Source: Opitutales bacterium (GTDB taxonomy: Bacteria; Verrucomicrobiota; Verrucomicrobiia; Opitutales; JAFGAQ01). From it: DNA of 16,846 nt. Positions 6,365 through 14,442 of the stretch are shown piece after piece; the first letter of the stretch is position 1; every line of letters starts with the position of its first letter. The position numbers and the translations under genes were made by a program. A model generated the notes under the pieces. It did no database searches. It was not told the origin of the DNA and saw only the letters and a program-made list of their open reading frames with translations. The DNA lies in assembly GCA_028704125.1 (NCBI GenBank), contig JAQVLM010000015.1, positions 1 to 16,846 on the forward strand, read 5' to 3'.

Positions 6365-8128
6365 ATGATTCGTCTGTTGAAACTCCACACTTGCTTCTTA
6401 TTCGCCTGTTGCCTGACGGCGCTTGTCAGTTACGCGCAGATTCCGGCTCTCGACATTGCCGCGGAATACCATTGTGAGCCCGTTTACGATCATGGCAGTT
6501 GGAGGGCTGTATCGAATGCCAGGGTGATCCGGGGAGAAGTGCAGTATGGTTCCCCCACATACGATGCGGTCTCGCTCTCATCGGGACTCTTGTTTTTGGT
6601 CACGAGCGACGGTATTCATGATTTTCGAACGGAAAACCAGCTCATCCGATCATCTGCGTTTGTGGATTCGATTCGTGAGGAGTTTCGTTTGCTCGGCTAT
6701 GAGGATGCGCTGCGGTTTCAGGATTTCCTCTTTCTTCTCGACGAGAGGTGGTCCGGCACCTGTTTTTTTCAAAAGGGAAATGATTGGTTTTTTGTGCGCA
6801 GAAAATTCTTCGACGACATTTCCGCGTGGAAGGTCAGCACAGATGCGAATGGGAAGATCCTCTCCATCGGCTACGACGATGCAATGGATGTCGCGATTCC
6901 CGAGGACGCATACGACGACAGTTCGTGCTCTGAATACAACGAGCCGGAAGCCTGGACTATCGAGGATTCCATATTTCAGAGAATTCGTGAAGTTCTCAAG
7001 GCGAGATTCGAGTTCAGCGAATCGATCCGCTTGATTGAATCGGCGGAGTTGGGAATGATTTCCGACGCACAGATACAAGAAATTGCACTTACGCTGAGTG
7101 AGGAATATGAGGATGAGGAGTATGGGCTGCTTACCGAATCGAGCCATCAGGTGTTGACCGGTTTCTACCGCAACGGAATACTCTCATGTTTTGACTCATT
7201 TGATGACTTGCTGGTTTCGCCCGAATTTCTCGCGAGCATACGCACGGATTTTCGTTTGGATTCGCCAGAAAGGGCCGCGATTTTTGAGGCCATGCTCGAT
7301 CAAACAACGTCCTATTTCGATCCCGAGAAACTGCATCGGTTCGAGGATCCAGTTTGGTGCTTTGTGCGGGATGAAAGCTTCGGTAACAAGCAGGGCTATG
7401 CCGTCACGGTTGATTTGAATGGAATGATAATGGAAGTCGCATACAGGGACGACCTCGGATTGGTCATTGAAGAAGAGGAGTTCGACGAAAATACGGTGGA
7501 TTGGGGGTTCGTGATGACGGAACCCCATGGCGATAGGATCGAGGTCGTGGAAGGTTCGACTGTTCCCTTTACCATCGAGTTCAACGAGACTGCTGCCTCC
7601 AGAATCGGCGCATGGGTGATGAGTCGGTGGGACGGAACGATGGTGTCCATGGTAGCCGGGACAGATATCTATTCTCCCTTCGGCGGGGAAATTCCATCAG
7701 AAGCTACAACTATGGGAGCCCATTTGCTGGAAATCTTTCTGATGCGACCAGGAACGGATACCAGCACCGCACTTGGATGTGCAGAAGTGGCCGTATCGGT
7801 TATTCCCTTTGACGATTCCGCGGTCTCCTGGGATTTGAAAATGGAAACACCTGTAAAGGCGTCGCTCAACACAAATGCAGGAGAATCGATTCCAGTGGTG
7901 CTCACCTACAACGCAGCGGATGCCAATCGACTCGGTGTCCGCCTCGAGATCATCTATCAGGGCGAAAAGGTTGGTGGCCAGATGCCCCCGCACCACGAAT
8001 CTCCATTTGAAACCGCGATTCCCGGAAGTGTGCTGACTCAGGGGGCACACTCCGTTGACTTCGTTCTGGTTTCTCCTAAAGGAGACAAGGAGTTGGGTAA
8101 GTGTTCCTTGAAGATTCAAGCCCATTAG
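6365..8128 (+). CDS. Exported protein of unknown function with two duplicated domain types
   Basis: I do not recognise this 587-residue protein. From ATG 6365 it begins MIRLLKLHTCFLFACCLTAL and has a likely signal-peptidase I site after VSYA, so it should be secreted or periplasmic. An ATG at 6323 would add 14 residues before the signal peptide and is less likely. Two related N-terminal units are visible. In the first, 'FVDSIREEFRLLGYEDALRFQ' is followed by 'FFVRRKFFDD..AWKVSTDANGKILSIGYDDAMDVAI'. In the second, 'FLASIRTDFRLDSPERAAIFE' is followed by 'CFVRDESFGNKQGYAVTVDLNGMIMEVAYRDDLGLVI'. Two beta-sandwich-like units close the protein: 'VPFTIEFNETAASRIGAWV' with 'TTMGAHLLEIFLM', then 'IPVVLTYNAADANRLGVRL' with 'LTQGAHSVDFVLV'. 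The last units resemble Ig-like or CalX-beta-type extracellular modules. No catalytic motif is evident. Many Asp/Glu clusters could bind Ca2+. Confidence 0.85.
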   Translation: MIRLLKLHTCFLFACCLTALVSYAQIPALDIAAEYHCEPVYDHGSWRAVSNARVIRGEVQYGSPTYDAVSLSSGLLFLVTSDGIHDFRTENQLIRSSAFVDSIREEFRLLGYEDALRFQDFLFLLDERWSGTCFFQKGNDWFFVRRKFFDDISAWKVSTDANGKILSIGYDDAMDVAIPEDAYDDSSCSEYNEPEAWTIEDSIFQRIREVLKARFEFSESIRLIESAELGMISDAQIQEIALTLSEEYEDEEYGLLTESSHQVLTGFYRNGILSCFDSFDDLLVSPEFLASIRTDFRLDSPERAAIFEAMLDQTTSYFDPEKLHRFEDPVWCFVRDESFGNKQGYAVTVDLNGMIMEVAYRDDLGLVIEEEEFDENTVDWGFVMTEPHGDRIEVVEGSTVPFTIEFNETAASRIGAWVMSRWDGTMVSMVAGTDIYSPFGGEIPSEATTMGAHLLEIFLMRPGTDTSTALGCAEVAVSVIPFDDSAVSWDLKMETPVKASLNTNAGESIPVVLTYNAADANRLGVRLEIIYQGEKVGGQMPPHHESPFETAIPGSVLTQGAHSVDFVLVSPKGDKELGKCSLKIQAH

Positions 8129-8444
8129 GCGGATTTTGGTATGCCAGTCCTGCGCTCGATTGATCCATGCAGCATCATTGAATGTCTCGTTTGCGGACGG
8201 TCTCATACTCAACGCTGCGTTTAATATGGACAGGAAACGACTCCATGTTATAGTCTGCGTATAGTATGGACCATGGGTATTATCCTATGCTTCGTCATAC
8301 CCAAACAAGCCGACAATGGAAAACACTCATTTGAATAGGGCCGGAGTCTACCGACATTTACCTCCGAATACATCCCATTCAGACCGTTTTCGTTCTATGG
8401 TGAGTGTTTTCTAACAGACTGGATCGTGAAAATCCGTCGATACT
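8129..8444. other. Leader region upstream of the KAP NTPase gene with inverted repeats
   Basis: No gene is seen in these 316 bases. They contain a stem-loop (TGGGTAT 8274-8280 with ATACCCA 8297-8303), a longer-range inverted repeat (8319-8329 with 8401-8411) and three occurrences of TATGGAC (8225, 8265, 8444), the last overlapping the KAP start codon. The dispersed repeats R1-R5 are not present. Confidence 0.55.
8319..8411. repeat. 11-base inverted repeat enclosing 71 bases, before the KAP gene
   Basis: GAAAACACTCA (8319-8329) is the exact reverse complement of TGAGTGTTTTC (8401-8411). The right arm ends 33 bases before the KAP start codon. It may be the ends of a very small element or a regulatory structure. 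Confidence 0.55.
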
Positions 8445-9758
8445 ATGGACATCACTTCGTTCGAATACGATCTTCTAGATCTGAGTCCATTTGCTGAGCG
8501 GCTGGAAAGGTTCTTGGAAGTGGAACATCGGTTCGTTTCGGGAAGTCTTGTTGTTTCTCTGAGTTCGAGCTTCGGATCTGGCAAGACGACTTTTTTACGA
8601 ATGTGGCAGTCACATCTGCTGAAACGGGATTCAAGTGACTGCCCTATGGTGGTCTATGTGAACGCATGGGAGAGCGATTTTTGCGGAGATCCGCTCTATT
8701 CCATTGTCTCGGCCCTTGTTGAGGAATTACCGCGCTTAGGGTGCTCCCACGAGAAAATAGTTGATGCGGCGAAGAAGGTCGGTCGATTCGGTCTTGCCAT
8801 TGCAAATCAAATTGTGCGCATGGGAACTGGTGTTGACCCAATTGAAGCAGGAAAGATTGCTGAATGTGAGGATAACGCATTTTCGGCTTTCCAGATTCGC
8901 AAAGAAGCGATGAAAGAACTAAAGACCGCTATCCGCGGGGTTGTGAAGGATTTCAGTCCGAGGGTTATTTTCCTCGTTGACGAGCTCGATCGTTGTCGAC
9001 CTGACTACGCGATTTCGTATCTCGAGACCATTAAGCATGTATTTGACATCCGAGGAGCGGTCTTTGTTCTGGCTGTTGATCGAAAGCAACTGGAAAACTC
9101 CGCTCGGGTCGCGTTTGGCAGAGACTTGGATTTCGAAGAATACTTCAGAAAGTTCGTTCATCGGGATGTGTCTCTTCCGGAAATCTCGAAAAAGGGGTAT
9201 CGAAATCTTGCTCAACAATACATGCGGCTTTATCTGCAAATTGAAGGAACACGGCATTGTTGTGTGAGACTTGATGTCGATTGTAGCAGGAACTTCGTTG
9301 AACTGATCTCTTCCCTGAAAATGACGCCAAGGCAGATTCAGGAAGTATTCAGGATCGCGGGGCATGTATTCTCTGTCGTGGAGGACAGGAGACCAGAATT
9401 GCTATGGTGTTTTGCTGTCGGGACCATTCTTATGGCTACCTTCAAGATTGGGATTCCGGTATTCTACAGGCAATTGGCATCGGGTCAGCTAGACCGAAAT
9501 GAGGCGAAGGTATTATTGGAGAAGCTCTTTTCCGATACAGATGCTAGTTGGTGGATGATTCTTCTGGTAACTGGAAATGGGATTAGGAAAGAGCCTGTCG
9601 AGTCTGCATCAGATCTATTGAAGCGAGTAGGTCTTAGTGGTGGGGAAGGGGCGTCAGATAGGGATTTTAGCCAATGGTTTTCGGGTTGGGGACATGAGCG
9701 TGAGAATTGTTTCAGAATCATCTTCGAGAAAATCGAATACGTATCGACTTGGATGTGA
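8445..9758 (+). CDS. KAP-family P-loop NTPase, putative phage-defence protein
   Basis: A 437-residue STAND-like NTPase of the KAP group. The P-loop reads SSFGSGKTTF at residues 41-50. It is followed by YVNAWESDFCGDP (71-83), matching the KAP 'F.NAW' signature. Walker B is RVIFLVDELDRCRP (173-186), with the typical DELDRC. Then come VFVLAVDRKQLENS (207-219) and EEYFRKFVHRDVSLPE (231-246). Most KAP proteins carry transmembrane segments between Walker A and B; none is evident here, so it is probably soluble. A hydrophobic stretch near 325-341 is more likely a buried helix. Known KAP members include the plasmid F exclusion protein PifA and subunits of the RADAR and Qat defence systems. No partner gene is adjacent: flanking genes are an unknown exported protein and GH43. 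ATG 8445 is the first start after an in-frame stop at 8427. Codon use looks more A/T-rich than that of the flanking genes, which suggests acquisition by transfer. Confidence 0.9.
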   Translation: MDITSFEYDLLDLSPFAERLERFLEVEHRFVSGSLVVSLSSSFGSGKTTFLRMWQSHLLKRDSSDCPMVVYVNAWESDFCGDPLYSIVSALVEELPRLGCSHEKIVDAAKKVGRFGLAIANQIVRMGTGVDPIEAGKIAECEDNAFSAFQIRKEAMKELKTAIRGVVKDFSPRVIFLVDELDRCRPDYAISYLETIKHVFDIRGAVFVLAVDRKQLENSARVAFGRDLDFEEYFRKFVHRDVSLPEISKKGYRNLAQQYMRLYLQIEGTRHCCVRLDVDCSRNFVELISSLKMTPRQIQEVFRIAGHVFSVVEDRRPELLWCFAVGTILMATFKIGIPVFYRQLASGQLDRNEAKVLLEKLFSDTDASWWMILLVTGNGIRKEPVESASDLLKRVGLSGGEGASDRDFSQWFSGWGHERENCFRIIFEKIEYVSTWM

Positions 9759-9891
9759 TTCAATTGAAGGTTCTTATCTGCAACTGTTGATTGAGTTGTT
9801 GCCTGTAAACAGATCATGTCAATCGCTGATTTAGCGCTTTTCCCGTGGATGATTGTTTGATGGAGTGGAGATCGGATTCCCCAAAAATGCC

Positions 9892-11616
9892 ATGATGAAC
9901 AAGCTTTGTCCATTGATGATGATCGTAGCCATGGCCTGTGGGCTTGGCGCCGAAGATGCGGTCTCTCCGACTGCCACGACCTTCTGCAATCCATTGGATA
10001 TCAGCTACCGGTTTCAGATGGAGGAACCATCCAGAAGGGAGGCGGCGGATCCCACCGTGGTATGGTTCCGGGACCGTTACTATCTTTTCGCTTCGAAGTC
10101 AGGTGGCTACTGGCACTCGCAGGATCTGATCCGCTGGGAGTTTATCGAGACCGACGGGATCCCAACCGAAGAGTATGCGCCCTGTGCGGTGGCGTTGGGT
10201 GACACATTGTTCTTTTTGGCCTCTTCCAACGAGAAGAGCACGCTGTATAAGTCCGATGATCCGTTGAGCGGAAAGTGGTCGGTTGCACGTGAGGAGCTGA
10301 ACAGGCCGGTTTGGGATCCGGCGTTTTATCTGGATGAGGATGGTCGCTTGTATCTCTACTGGGGGTGCTCGGATGTGAATCCGATCTACGGGGTGGAAGT
10401 GGATGTGGAACGTAACTTCGAGTTCATTGGGGAACCGGTTTCCCTGATTCACCAAAACCCTGCGCGGTTCGGATGGGAGAACCCGGGAGACTACAATACG
10501 CTGACCAAGCAGCGTCCATGGATCGAAGGTCCTTGGATGAACAAGCGGAATGGGGTTTACTACCTGCAATATGCGGGTCCGGGGACCGAGTTCAAGAGCT
10601 ATGCGGATGGGGTCTACACATCGGAGCATCCGCTCGGCCCATTCCAGTATCAGCCTCACAATCCGTTTGCTTATAAGCCTGAAGGCTTCGCGGCGGGTGC
10701 GGGGCATGGCAGCACCTTTCAGGATCGTCATGGGAACTACTGGCACATCGGCACGGTGACGATTTCCCAAAAGCATATGTTCGAGCGGCGCTTGGCTCTT
10801 TTCCCAACCTGGTTTGGGGAAGATGGGACGTTATACACAGACACCCGATATGGGGATTTCCCGCTGAGAATGCCGCAAAAGTCAGGTGCGACGTGGGAGG
10901 ACGTATTTCCGGGCTGGATGCTTTTGTCGTTTGAAAAGCCGGTAAAGGTATCTTCGGAGATCGAGGGGCATCCGTCGGGAAACATGAACGATGAGGATAT
11001 CCGCACCTACTGGGCGGCAGCAAGCGGGGGAGATGGCGAGTGGGCGATGATGGATCTGGGGACGGAGTGTGAGATTCGCGCGATCCAACTGAATTTTGCC
11101 GAACACAACACCCGACTATTCGGAAGGGAGCAGGGCATTGTCCATCGCTACACGGTCTTGGCCTCGGATGACGGTGATGCGTGGATACCTATTGTTGAAC
11201 GGTCTGCGAATCGAACCGACAACAGCCATGCCTACTTCGAGATGTCGGATGGCTTGCGTTGCCGATACCTGAAGGTTGTCAACCACGAGGTGCCGGGTGG
11301 CCATTTTGCGATGAGCGGATTTCGGGTGTTTGGAAATGGAGTCGGGCTGAAACCACATGGGGTTTCGGATTTGAAGGCCCTTCGGAATCCGGATGACCGC
11401 CGTTGCGTGACATTGGAGTGGAGCAGCCCCGAGGATGCGGTTGGCCATGTGATCCGTTATGGGATCTCTCCTGATCAACTCCACCACAGCTACATGGTAT
11501 ACCGGGACCGCCCGGTCACCATCCGCAGTCTGGATTCAGAGATGCGCTACTTCTACACGATCGAAACCTTCAACGAAAACGGGATCACACCATCCGGACT
11601 GCTCGTGGAGGATTGA
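9892..11616 (+). CDS. Secreted GH43-family glycosidase with discoidin-like and FnIII-like domains
   Basis: From ATG 9892 the product is 574 residues with a signal peptide (MNKLCPLMMIVAMACGLGA, cleavage near residue 20). A TTG at 9853 would put 13 charged residues ahead of it and is unlikely. The five-bladed propeller domain spans about 30-330 with the GH43 acidic triad: D53 in AADPTVV (general base), D142 in VWDPAFYLDEDGRLYLYWG (pKa modulator) and E212 in WIEGPW (general acid). About residues 345-481 form an F5/8 type C (discoidin, CBM32-like) domain, and about 487-570 look like a fibronectin type III module. GH43 enzymes attack arabinose-, xylose- or galactose-containing glycans. The exact substrate is not readable. 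The next gene starts 38 bases downstream, so the two probably form a transcription unit for polysaccharide use. Confidence 0.9.
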   Translation: MMNKLCPLMMIVAMACGLGAEDAVSPTATTFCNPLDISYRFQMEEPSRREAADPTVVWFRDRYYLFASKSGGYWHSQDLIRWEFIETDGIPTEEYAPCAVALGDTLFFLASSNEKSTLYKSDDPLSGKWSVAREELNRPVWDPAFYLDEDGRLYLYWGCSDVNPIYGVEVDVERNFEFIGEPVSLIHQNPARFGWENPGDYNTLTKQRPWIEGPWMNKRNGVYYLQYAGPGTEFKSYADGVYTSEHPLGPFQYQPHNPFAYKPEGFAAGAGHGSTFQDRHGNYWHIGTVTISQKHMFERRLALFPTWFGEDGTLYTDTRYGDFPLRMPQKSGATWEDVFPGWMLLSFEKPVKVSSEIEGHPSGNMNDEDIRTYWAAASGGDGEWAMMDLGTECEIRAIQLNFAEHNTRLFGREQGIVHRYTVLASDDGDAWIPIVERSANRTDNSHAYFEMSDGLRCRYLKVVNHEVPGGHFAMSGFRVFGNGVGLKPHGVSDLKALRNPDDRRCVTLEWSSPEDAVGHVIRYGISPDQLHHSYMVYRDRPVTIRSLDSEMRYFYTIETFNENGITPSGLLVED

Positions 11617-11654
11617 GTGACTAATATGAAATACCAAGACCAGAGGATTTCATC

Positions 11655-13238
11655 ATGAGAAAGCCATGCGATAATCACACTTGCCTTCAACTGCAGGCCT
11701 CCCGGATGCGTGACTACTATGCATTGCATTCAATGTATCAAGGTATTCCGGATGCTACCGCAGCCGCGGGGGATATTCATGCCCTGACCCCGGTTCGAAA
11801 TGGGTTTTGTCTGCTTTTTACCGCGATGCTAATGCTCCTTGTTTGGCCGATTCACTATGGACATGCGGAAGAGCCTGAAATGAACCGGATGATTGTTCTG
11901 TCGGACATTGAGGCAGACCCCGATGACACCCAAACACTGATCCGGCTATTGCTATATTCGAATCAGATCGAGATTCAAGGGCTCGTCGCCACTACATCGG
12001 TTCACCAGAAGAACCGGATTGCTCCGGAGTCGATTCGTAAGGTCATTGAAGCCTACGGAGAAGTGCTGCCAAATCTCCAAAAGCATGAAGCAGGGTTTCC
12101 GGACGCTGCCTCTCTAATGCAATTGGTCAAGGAGGGTTCGACGGTTTACGGAATGCAAGGAGTGGGCGAAGGCAAGAAGTCTGAAGGCTCAGAGTGGATT
12201 CTTCGCACCTTGGAACAGGACGATGCGCGTCCGCTTTGGATCTCCGTATGGGGTGGAAGCAACACTTTGGCGCAGGCCCTCTTCGATTTGCGTCTAAGGA
12301 AGTCTGAAGATGATTGTAGAGCTCTCGTTTCAAGGCTGAGGGTCTACACCATCTCGGATCAGGACGATAGCGGAATATGGATCCGCACAAACTTCCCCGA
12401 CCTCTTCTACATCGTCAGCCCTGGAGGATATGGGAATGCCACATGGACGGGGATCAACAACGTGATCAACGGGATGGATAACTCCACGATCAGCAATCCT
12501 TGGCTGAGGGAACACATCCAGCAAGGACATGGCCCTTTGGGTGCGCTCTATCCGGATGTTGCGTATGGCATGGAGGGCGACACTCCTTCCTGGTTAGGAT
12601 TGGTTCCAAATGGTTTGAATGTCGCGGAACGCCCGGATTGGGGCGGTTGGGGCGGTCGTTATGAATGCTACATTCCGGAGCACGAGTCCCTTGACCTGAA
12701 CGGTTTCAATGGTGGAATTCCGATCGAGCCTGAGCCGCGACCCATCTGGACAAACGCGCTGGATTCATATTCGCCATATGTCCCCAACCCATACGGACGC
12801 AGTGTCCGATTGGAATCTACCCGCTATGAAGATCACAGGGTCACGTTATGGAGGTGGAGGGATGATTTTCAGAATGACTTCGCTGCCCGGATGGATTGGT
12901 GTTGGATGGATTACGACGAGGCCAATCATCCACCGGTTCCTGCTCTGGGGCATCCAGAGACGGTGAGCGTTTCATCCGGATCCTATTTCATGCTGGATGC
13001 AAGTGGCACCCAGGATCCGGATGGCGATCATCTGCAGTATTTGTGGTTCAACTATCCGGAGGCTGGGTCGTATGGATCTCCCATTCCTATTGCTTCTGCG
13101 GAGAACATGTATCAGGTCCATGTCAAGTTTCCCGAGGTTGAAAAGGAGGAGACGGCCCATTTTGTTCTTAAGGTCACCGACGGAGGTTCTCCTTCCCTGA
13201 CCCGCTACAAAAGGGTAATTGTAACCATCCAACCGTAG
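11655..13238 (+). CDS. Secreted DUF1593/Sde182-type nucleoside-hydrolase-like protein
   Basis: A 527-residue protein in the family once called DUF1593 (Sde182 cellulose-binding-associated, nucleoside-hydrolase-like fold). The nucleoside-hydrolase-type acidic signature appears as VLSDIEADPDDTQTLIRLLL at residues 81-100, followed by IEIQGLVATTS and, later, WISVWGGSNTLAQAL and YTISDQDDSGIWIR. The C-terminal about 100 residues (from HPPVPALG) form a cadherin/PKD-like beta domain with DASGTQDPDGDHLQYLWFNY. A signal peptide is present (NGFCLLFTAMLMLLVWPIHY then GHA at 49-71), but it is preceded by about 48 residues, unusually long. ATG 11655 has an AGAGGA eight bases upstream. Met18 or Met27 are possible later starts. 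Such genes often lie in polysaccharide-use loci and may act on plant or algal glycans. The reaction is not established. Confidence 0.9.
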   Translation: MRKPCDNHTCLQLQASRMRDYYALHSMYQGIPDATAAAGDIHALTPVRNGFCLLFTAMLMLLVWPIHYGHAEEPEMNRMIVLSDIEADPDDTQTLIRLLLYSNQIEIQGLVATTSVHQKNRIAPESIRKVIEAYGEVLPNLQKHEAGFPDAASLMQLVKEGSTVYGMQGVGEGKKSEGSEWILRTLEQDDARPLWISVWGGSNTLAQALFDLRLRKSEDDCRALVSRLRVYTISDQDDSGIWIRTNFPDLFYIVSPGGYGNATWTGINNVINGMDNSTISNPWLREHIQQGHGPLGALYPDVAYGMEGDTPSWLGLVPNGLNVAERPDWGGWGGRYECYIPEHESLDLNGFNGGIPIEPEPRPIWTNALDSYSPYVPNPYGRSVRLESTRYEDHRVTLWRWRDDFQNDFAARMDWCWMDYDEANHPPVPALGHPETVSVSSGSYFMLDASGTQDPDGDHLQYLWFNYPEAGSYGSPIPIASAENMYQVHVKFPEVEKEETAHFVLKVTDGGSPSLTRYKRVIVTIQP

Positions 13239-13432
13239 CTTGCACCGTTCGCAGTTTACAGTATCTCCTATCCAAAACAGGCTGGCGAGCCCTTGCGCCG
13301 AAGCCATCCAGCGAAACCGGAACGGTTGGGCGATGGTTGAATACAAAGAGGTTTTGACATCGCTCTGACGGGCTTGCGCCCCTCGCCTGCGGCTCGGTGC
13401 ACAGATGTCCCTCGAATTTGCTCGGGATAATA

Positions 13433-13515
13433 TACTATGAGTTGAAAGTCTGTTGTTTTGCGCCAGCAAAACGTTTGTGGCCCGCAGGGCTTATGGCGAA
13501 GCATAGCGAGCGATG
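13433..13515 (+). repeat. Dispersed repeat R4, copy 2, with a perfect hairpin
   Basis: It matches 3453-3524 in order and orientation. Inside it, GTTTTGC, a GCCA loop and GCAAAAC form a perfect seven-pair stem. The copy at 3.4 kb has one mismatch in this stem. Confidence 0.75.
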
Positions 13516-13520
13516 TTAGA

Positions 13521-13619
13521 AGAGAAGAATCTTTAACCACGAAGCGCGCAAAGGACACGAAGGTTGGAGAAGCGAGCTGTTCTTCCTTCGTGCGCTTCGA
13601 GTCCTCCGTGGTTGAAAGA
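13521..13619. repeat. Dispersed inverted repeat R5, copy 2
   Basis: Nested arms are visible: AACCACG (13535-13541) with CGTGGTT (13607-13613), GAAGCGC (13541-13547) with GCGCTTC (13592-13598), and ACACGAAGG (13555-13563) with CCTTCGTG (13584-13591). The flank AGAAGAATCTTT is shared with copy 1. Together they could form one long interrupted hairpin. Confidence 0.75.
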
Positions 13620-13670
13620 ACCCATTTTTTCTGCTACTCAGTTGAGTTCAAAGGGAGAAAAGAGTCAGCC

Positions 13671-13916
13671 ATGAAAAGCGAATGTTCCAGACAGGTAGGC
13701 AAGCGAAAGCTGCCGAAAATCAAAGGGGTTCCGTCCGGAGAACTGTTGAAACAAGGAGCCGAATGGAACGATGAAATGCACCGGATGTTTCCTTTCCGGT
13801 ATATGCCGAGAGGTGGCGTATTGTTCTTCAAGACGATGGAAGCATCAAATCAGCATGAGGAAGCATGCAGGGCTGCGGCTATGGCCAAAAGAGCAAAGGA
13901 GCGGATGCATGAGTGA
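13671..13916 (+). CDS. Small protein, putative antitoxin partner of the next nucleotidyltransferase
   Basis: An 81-residue basic protein that I do not assign to a named family. ATG 13671 follows a GGGAG about 13 bases upstream and marks where repeat DNA ends. Upstream in-frame codons are R4/R5 sequence and are excluded. The segment RGGVLFFKTMEASNQHEEAC resembles the 'GVy.FrsieEAnr..e' pattern of small proteins often found directly before minimal nucleotidyltransferases, as far as I recall. The C-terminal AAAMAKRAKERMHE is a likely charged helix. Its end overlaps the next gene by eight bases, so the two are translated together. The antitoxin role is inferred from this arrangement. Confidence 0.65.
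   Translation: MKSECSRQVGKRKLPKIKGVPSGELLKQGAEWNDEMHRMFPFRYMPRGGVLFFKTMEASNQHEEACRAAAMAKRAKERMHE
13895..13901 (+). promoter_or_regulatory. Ribosome binding site fixing the nucleotidyltransferase start
   Basis: AAAGGAG lies seven bases before ATG 13909, inside the 3' end of the preceding small gene. It supports 13909 rather than any upstream in-frame start (the frame is open from 13771). Confidence 0.6.
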
Positions 13917-14442
13917 TGAATCAGGCGAAGAGAACTGTCGCCCGGCAACGTTGGCTGATCTTAAGACCCTTATTCACTCGTTGAATGAACAAAAGGCGGA
14001 CTATTTGCTGATAGGCGGATATGCTCTTTTTACGCAGGGGTTTCAAAGGGCGACAACCGACATCGATTTGCTTGTTCCTGCAACACAAGATTCTGGTTCC
14101 AGAGTAAAAAAGGCGCTTTTGGTTTTGCCGGATAAGGCCGCAAGTGATATTGAGTTGGAATGGTTCGAGGAAGGAGAGAATATCCGGGTGCTCGACTCAA
14201 TCGCTGTTGATTTGATATTGAGCACTTGTGGCGAGACCTATGAAAGTATCAAGAAATACTCCCAGATCGTGTATCTTGAAGAGGTGCCCATTAAGACCGT
14301 TACGCTGGATGGGCTTCTCAGAACAAAGCAGTCCGTTCGCGAAAAGGACGTAATGGATCGGAAGGTTATTGAGGGGGCATTGGCTCTGCTGCGGATGGAG
14401 CCGGAGAATGAGGTGGGGAAGAAGAAACCTAATTGGTGGTGA
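13909..14442 (+). CDS. Nucleotidyltransferase-fold protein, putative toxin or antitoxin enzyme
   Basis: From ATG 13909 (with AAAGGAG seven bases upstream) the product is 177 residues. It has a DNA-polymerase-beta-like minimal nucleotidyltransferase core: YLLIGGYALFTQGFQRATTD at residues 32-51 contains the GG motif, D51-I-D53 is the metal-binding DxD, and D101 in IAVDLILS is the likely third acidic residue. A family-typical LDGLLRTKQSVREKD-MDRK stretch lies at 133-152. It is distinct from the AbiEii-type protein at 2487-3095. Related enzymes act in MNT/HEPN and AbiE-like systems by adding nucleotides to proteins or tRNA. Here the partner is an 81-residue protein rather than a HEPN protein, so whether this gene is toxin or antitoxin is open. 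Confidence 0.82.
   Translation: MSDESGEENCRPATLADLKTLIHSLNEQKADYLLIGGYALFTQGFQRATTDIDLLVPATQDSGSRVKKALLVLPDKAASDIELEWFEEGENIRVLDSIAVDLILSTCGETYESIKKYSQIVYLEEVPIKTVTLDGLLRTKQSVREKDVMDRKVIEGALALLRMEPENEVGKKKPNWW

Larger units (their letters stand above)
13239..13670. other. Repeat island C, no gene seen
   Basis: The 432 bases after the DUF1593 gene carry a GC-rich stretch with GGGC-TTGC-GCCC and CTCGCCTGCGGCTCGG (13369-13396; the second part recalls 4515-4531), then R4 (13433-13515) and R5 (13521-13619) end to end, just before the nucleotidyltransferase pair. An open frame enters from 13458 but is repeat sequence until ATG 13671. Confidence 0.65.

Noticed and set aside
8319..8411. Terminal inverted repeats of an insertion sequence
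   Set aside because: The enclosed 71 bases hold no transposase, no target duplication is evident, and the arms are short. A regulatory or decayed MITE-like origin is possible but unproven.
9824..9841. Terminator after the KAP gene (CGCT-GATTT-AGCG followed by CTTTT)
   Set aside because: The stem has only four pairs and the T-run is short, so it is too weak to call.
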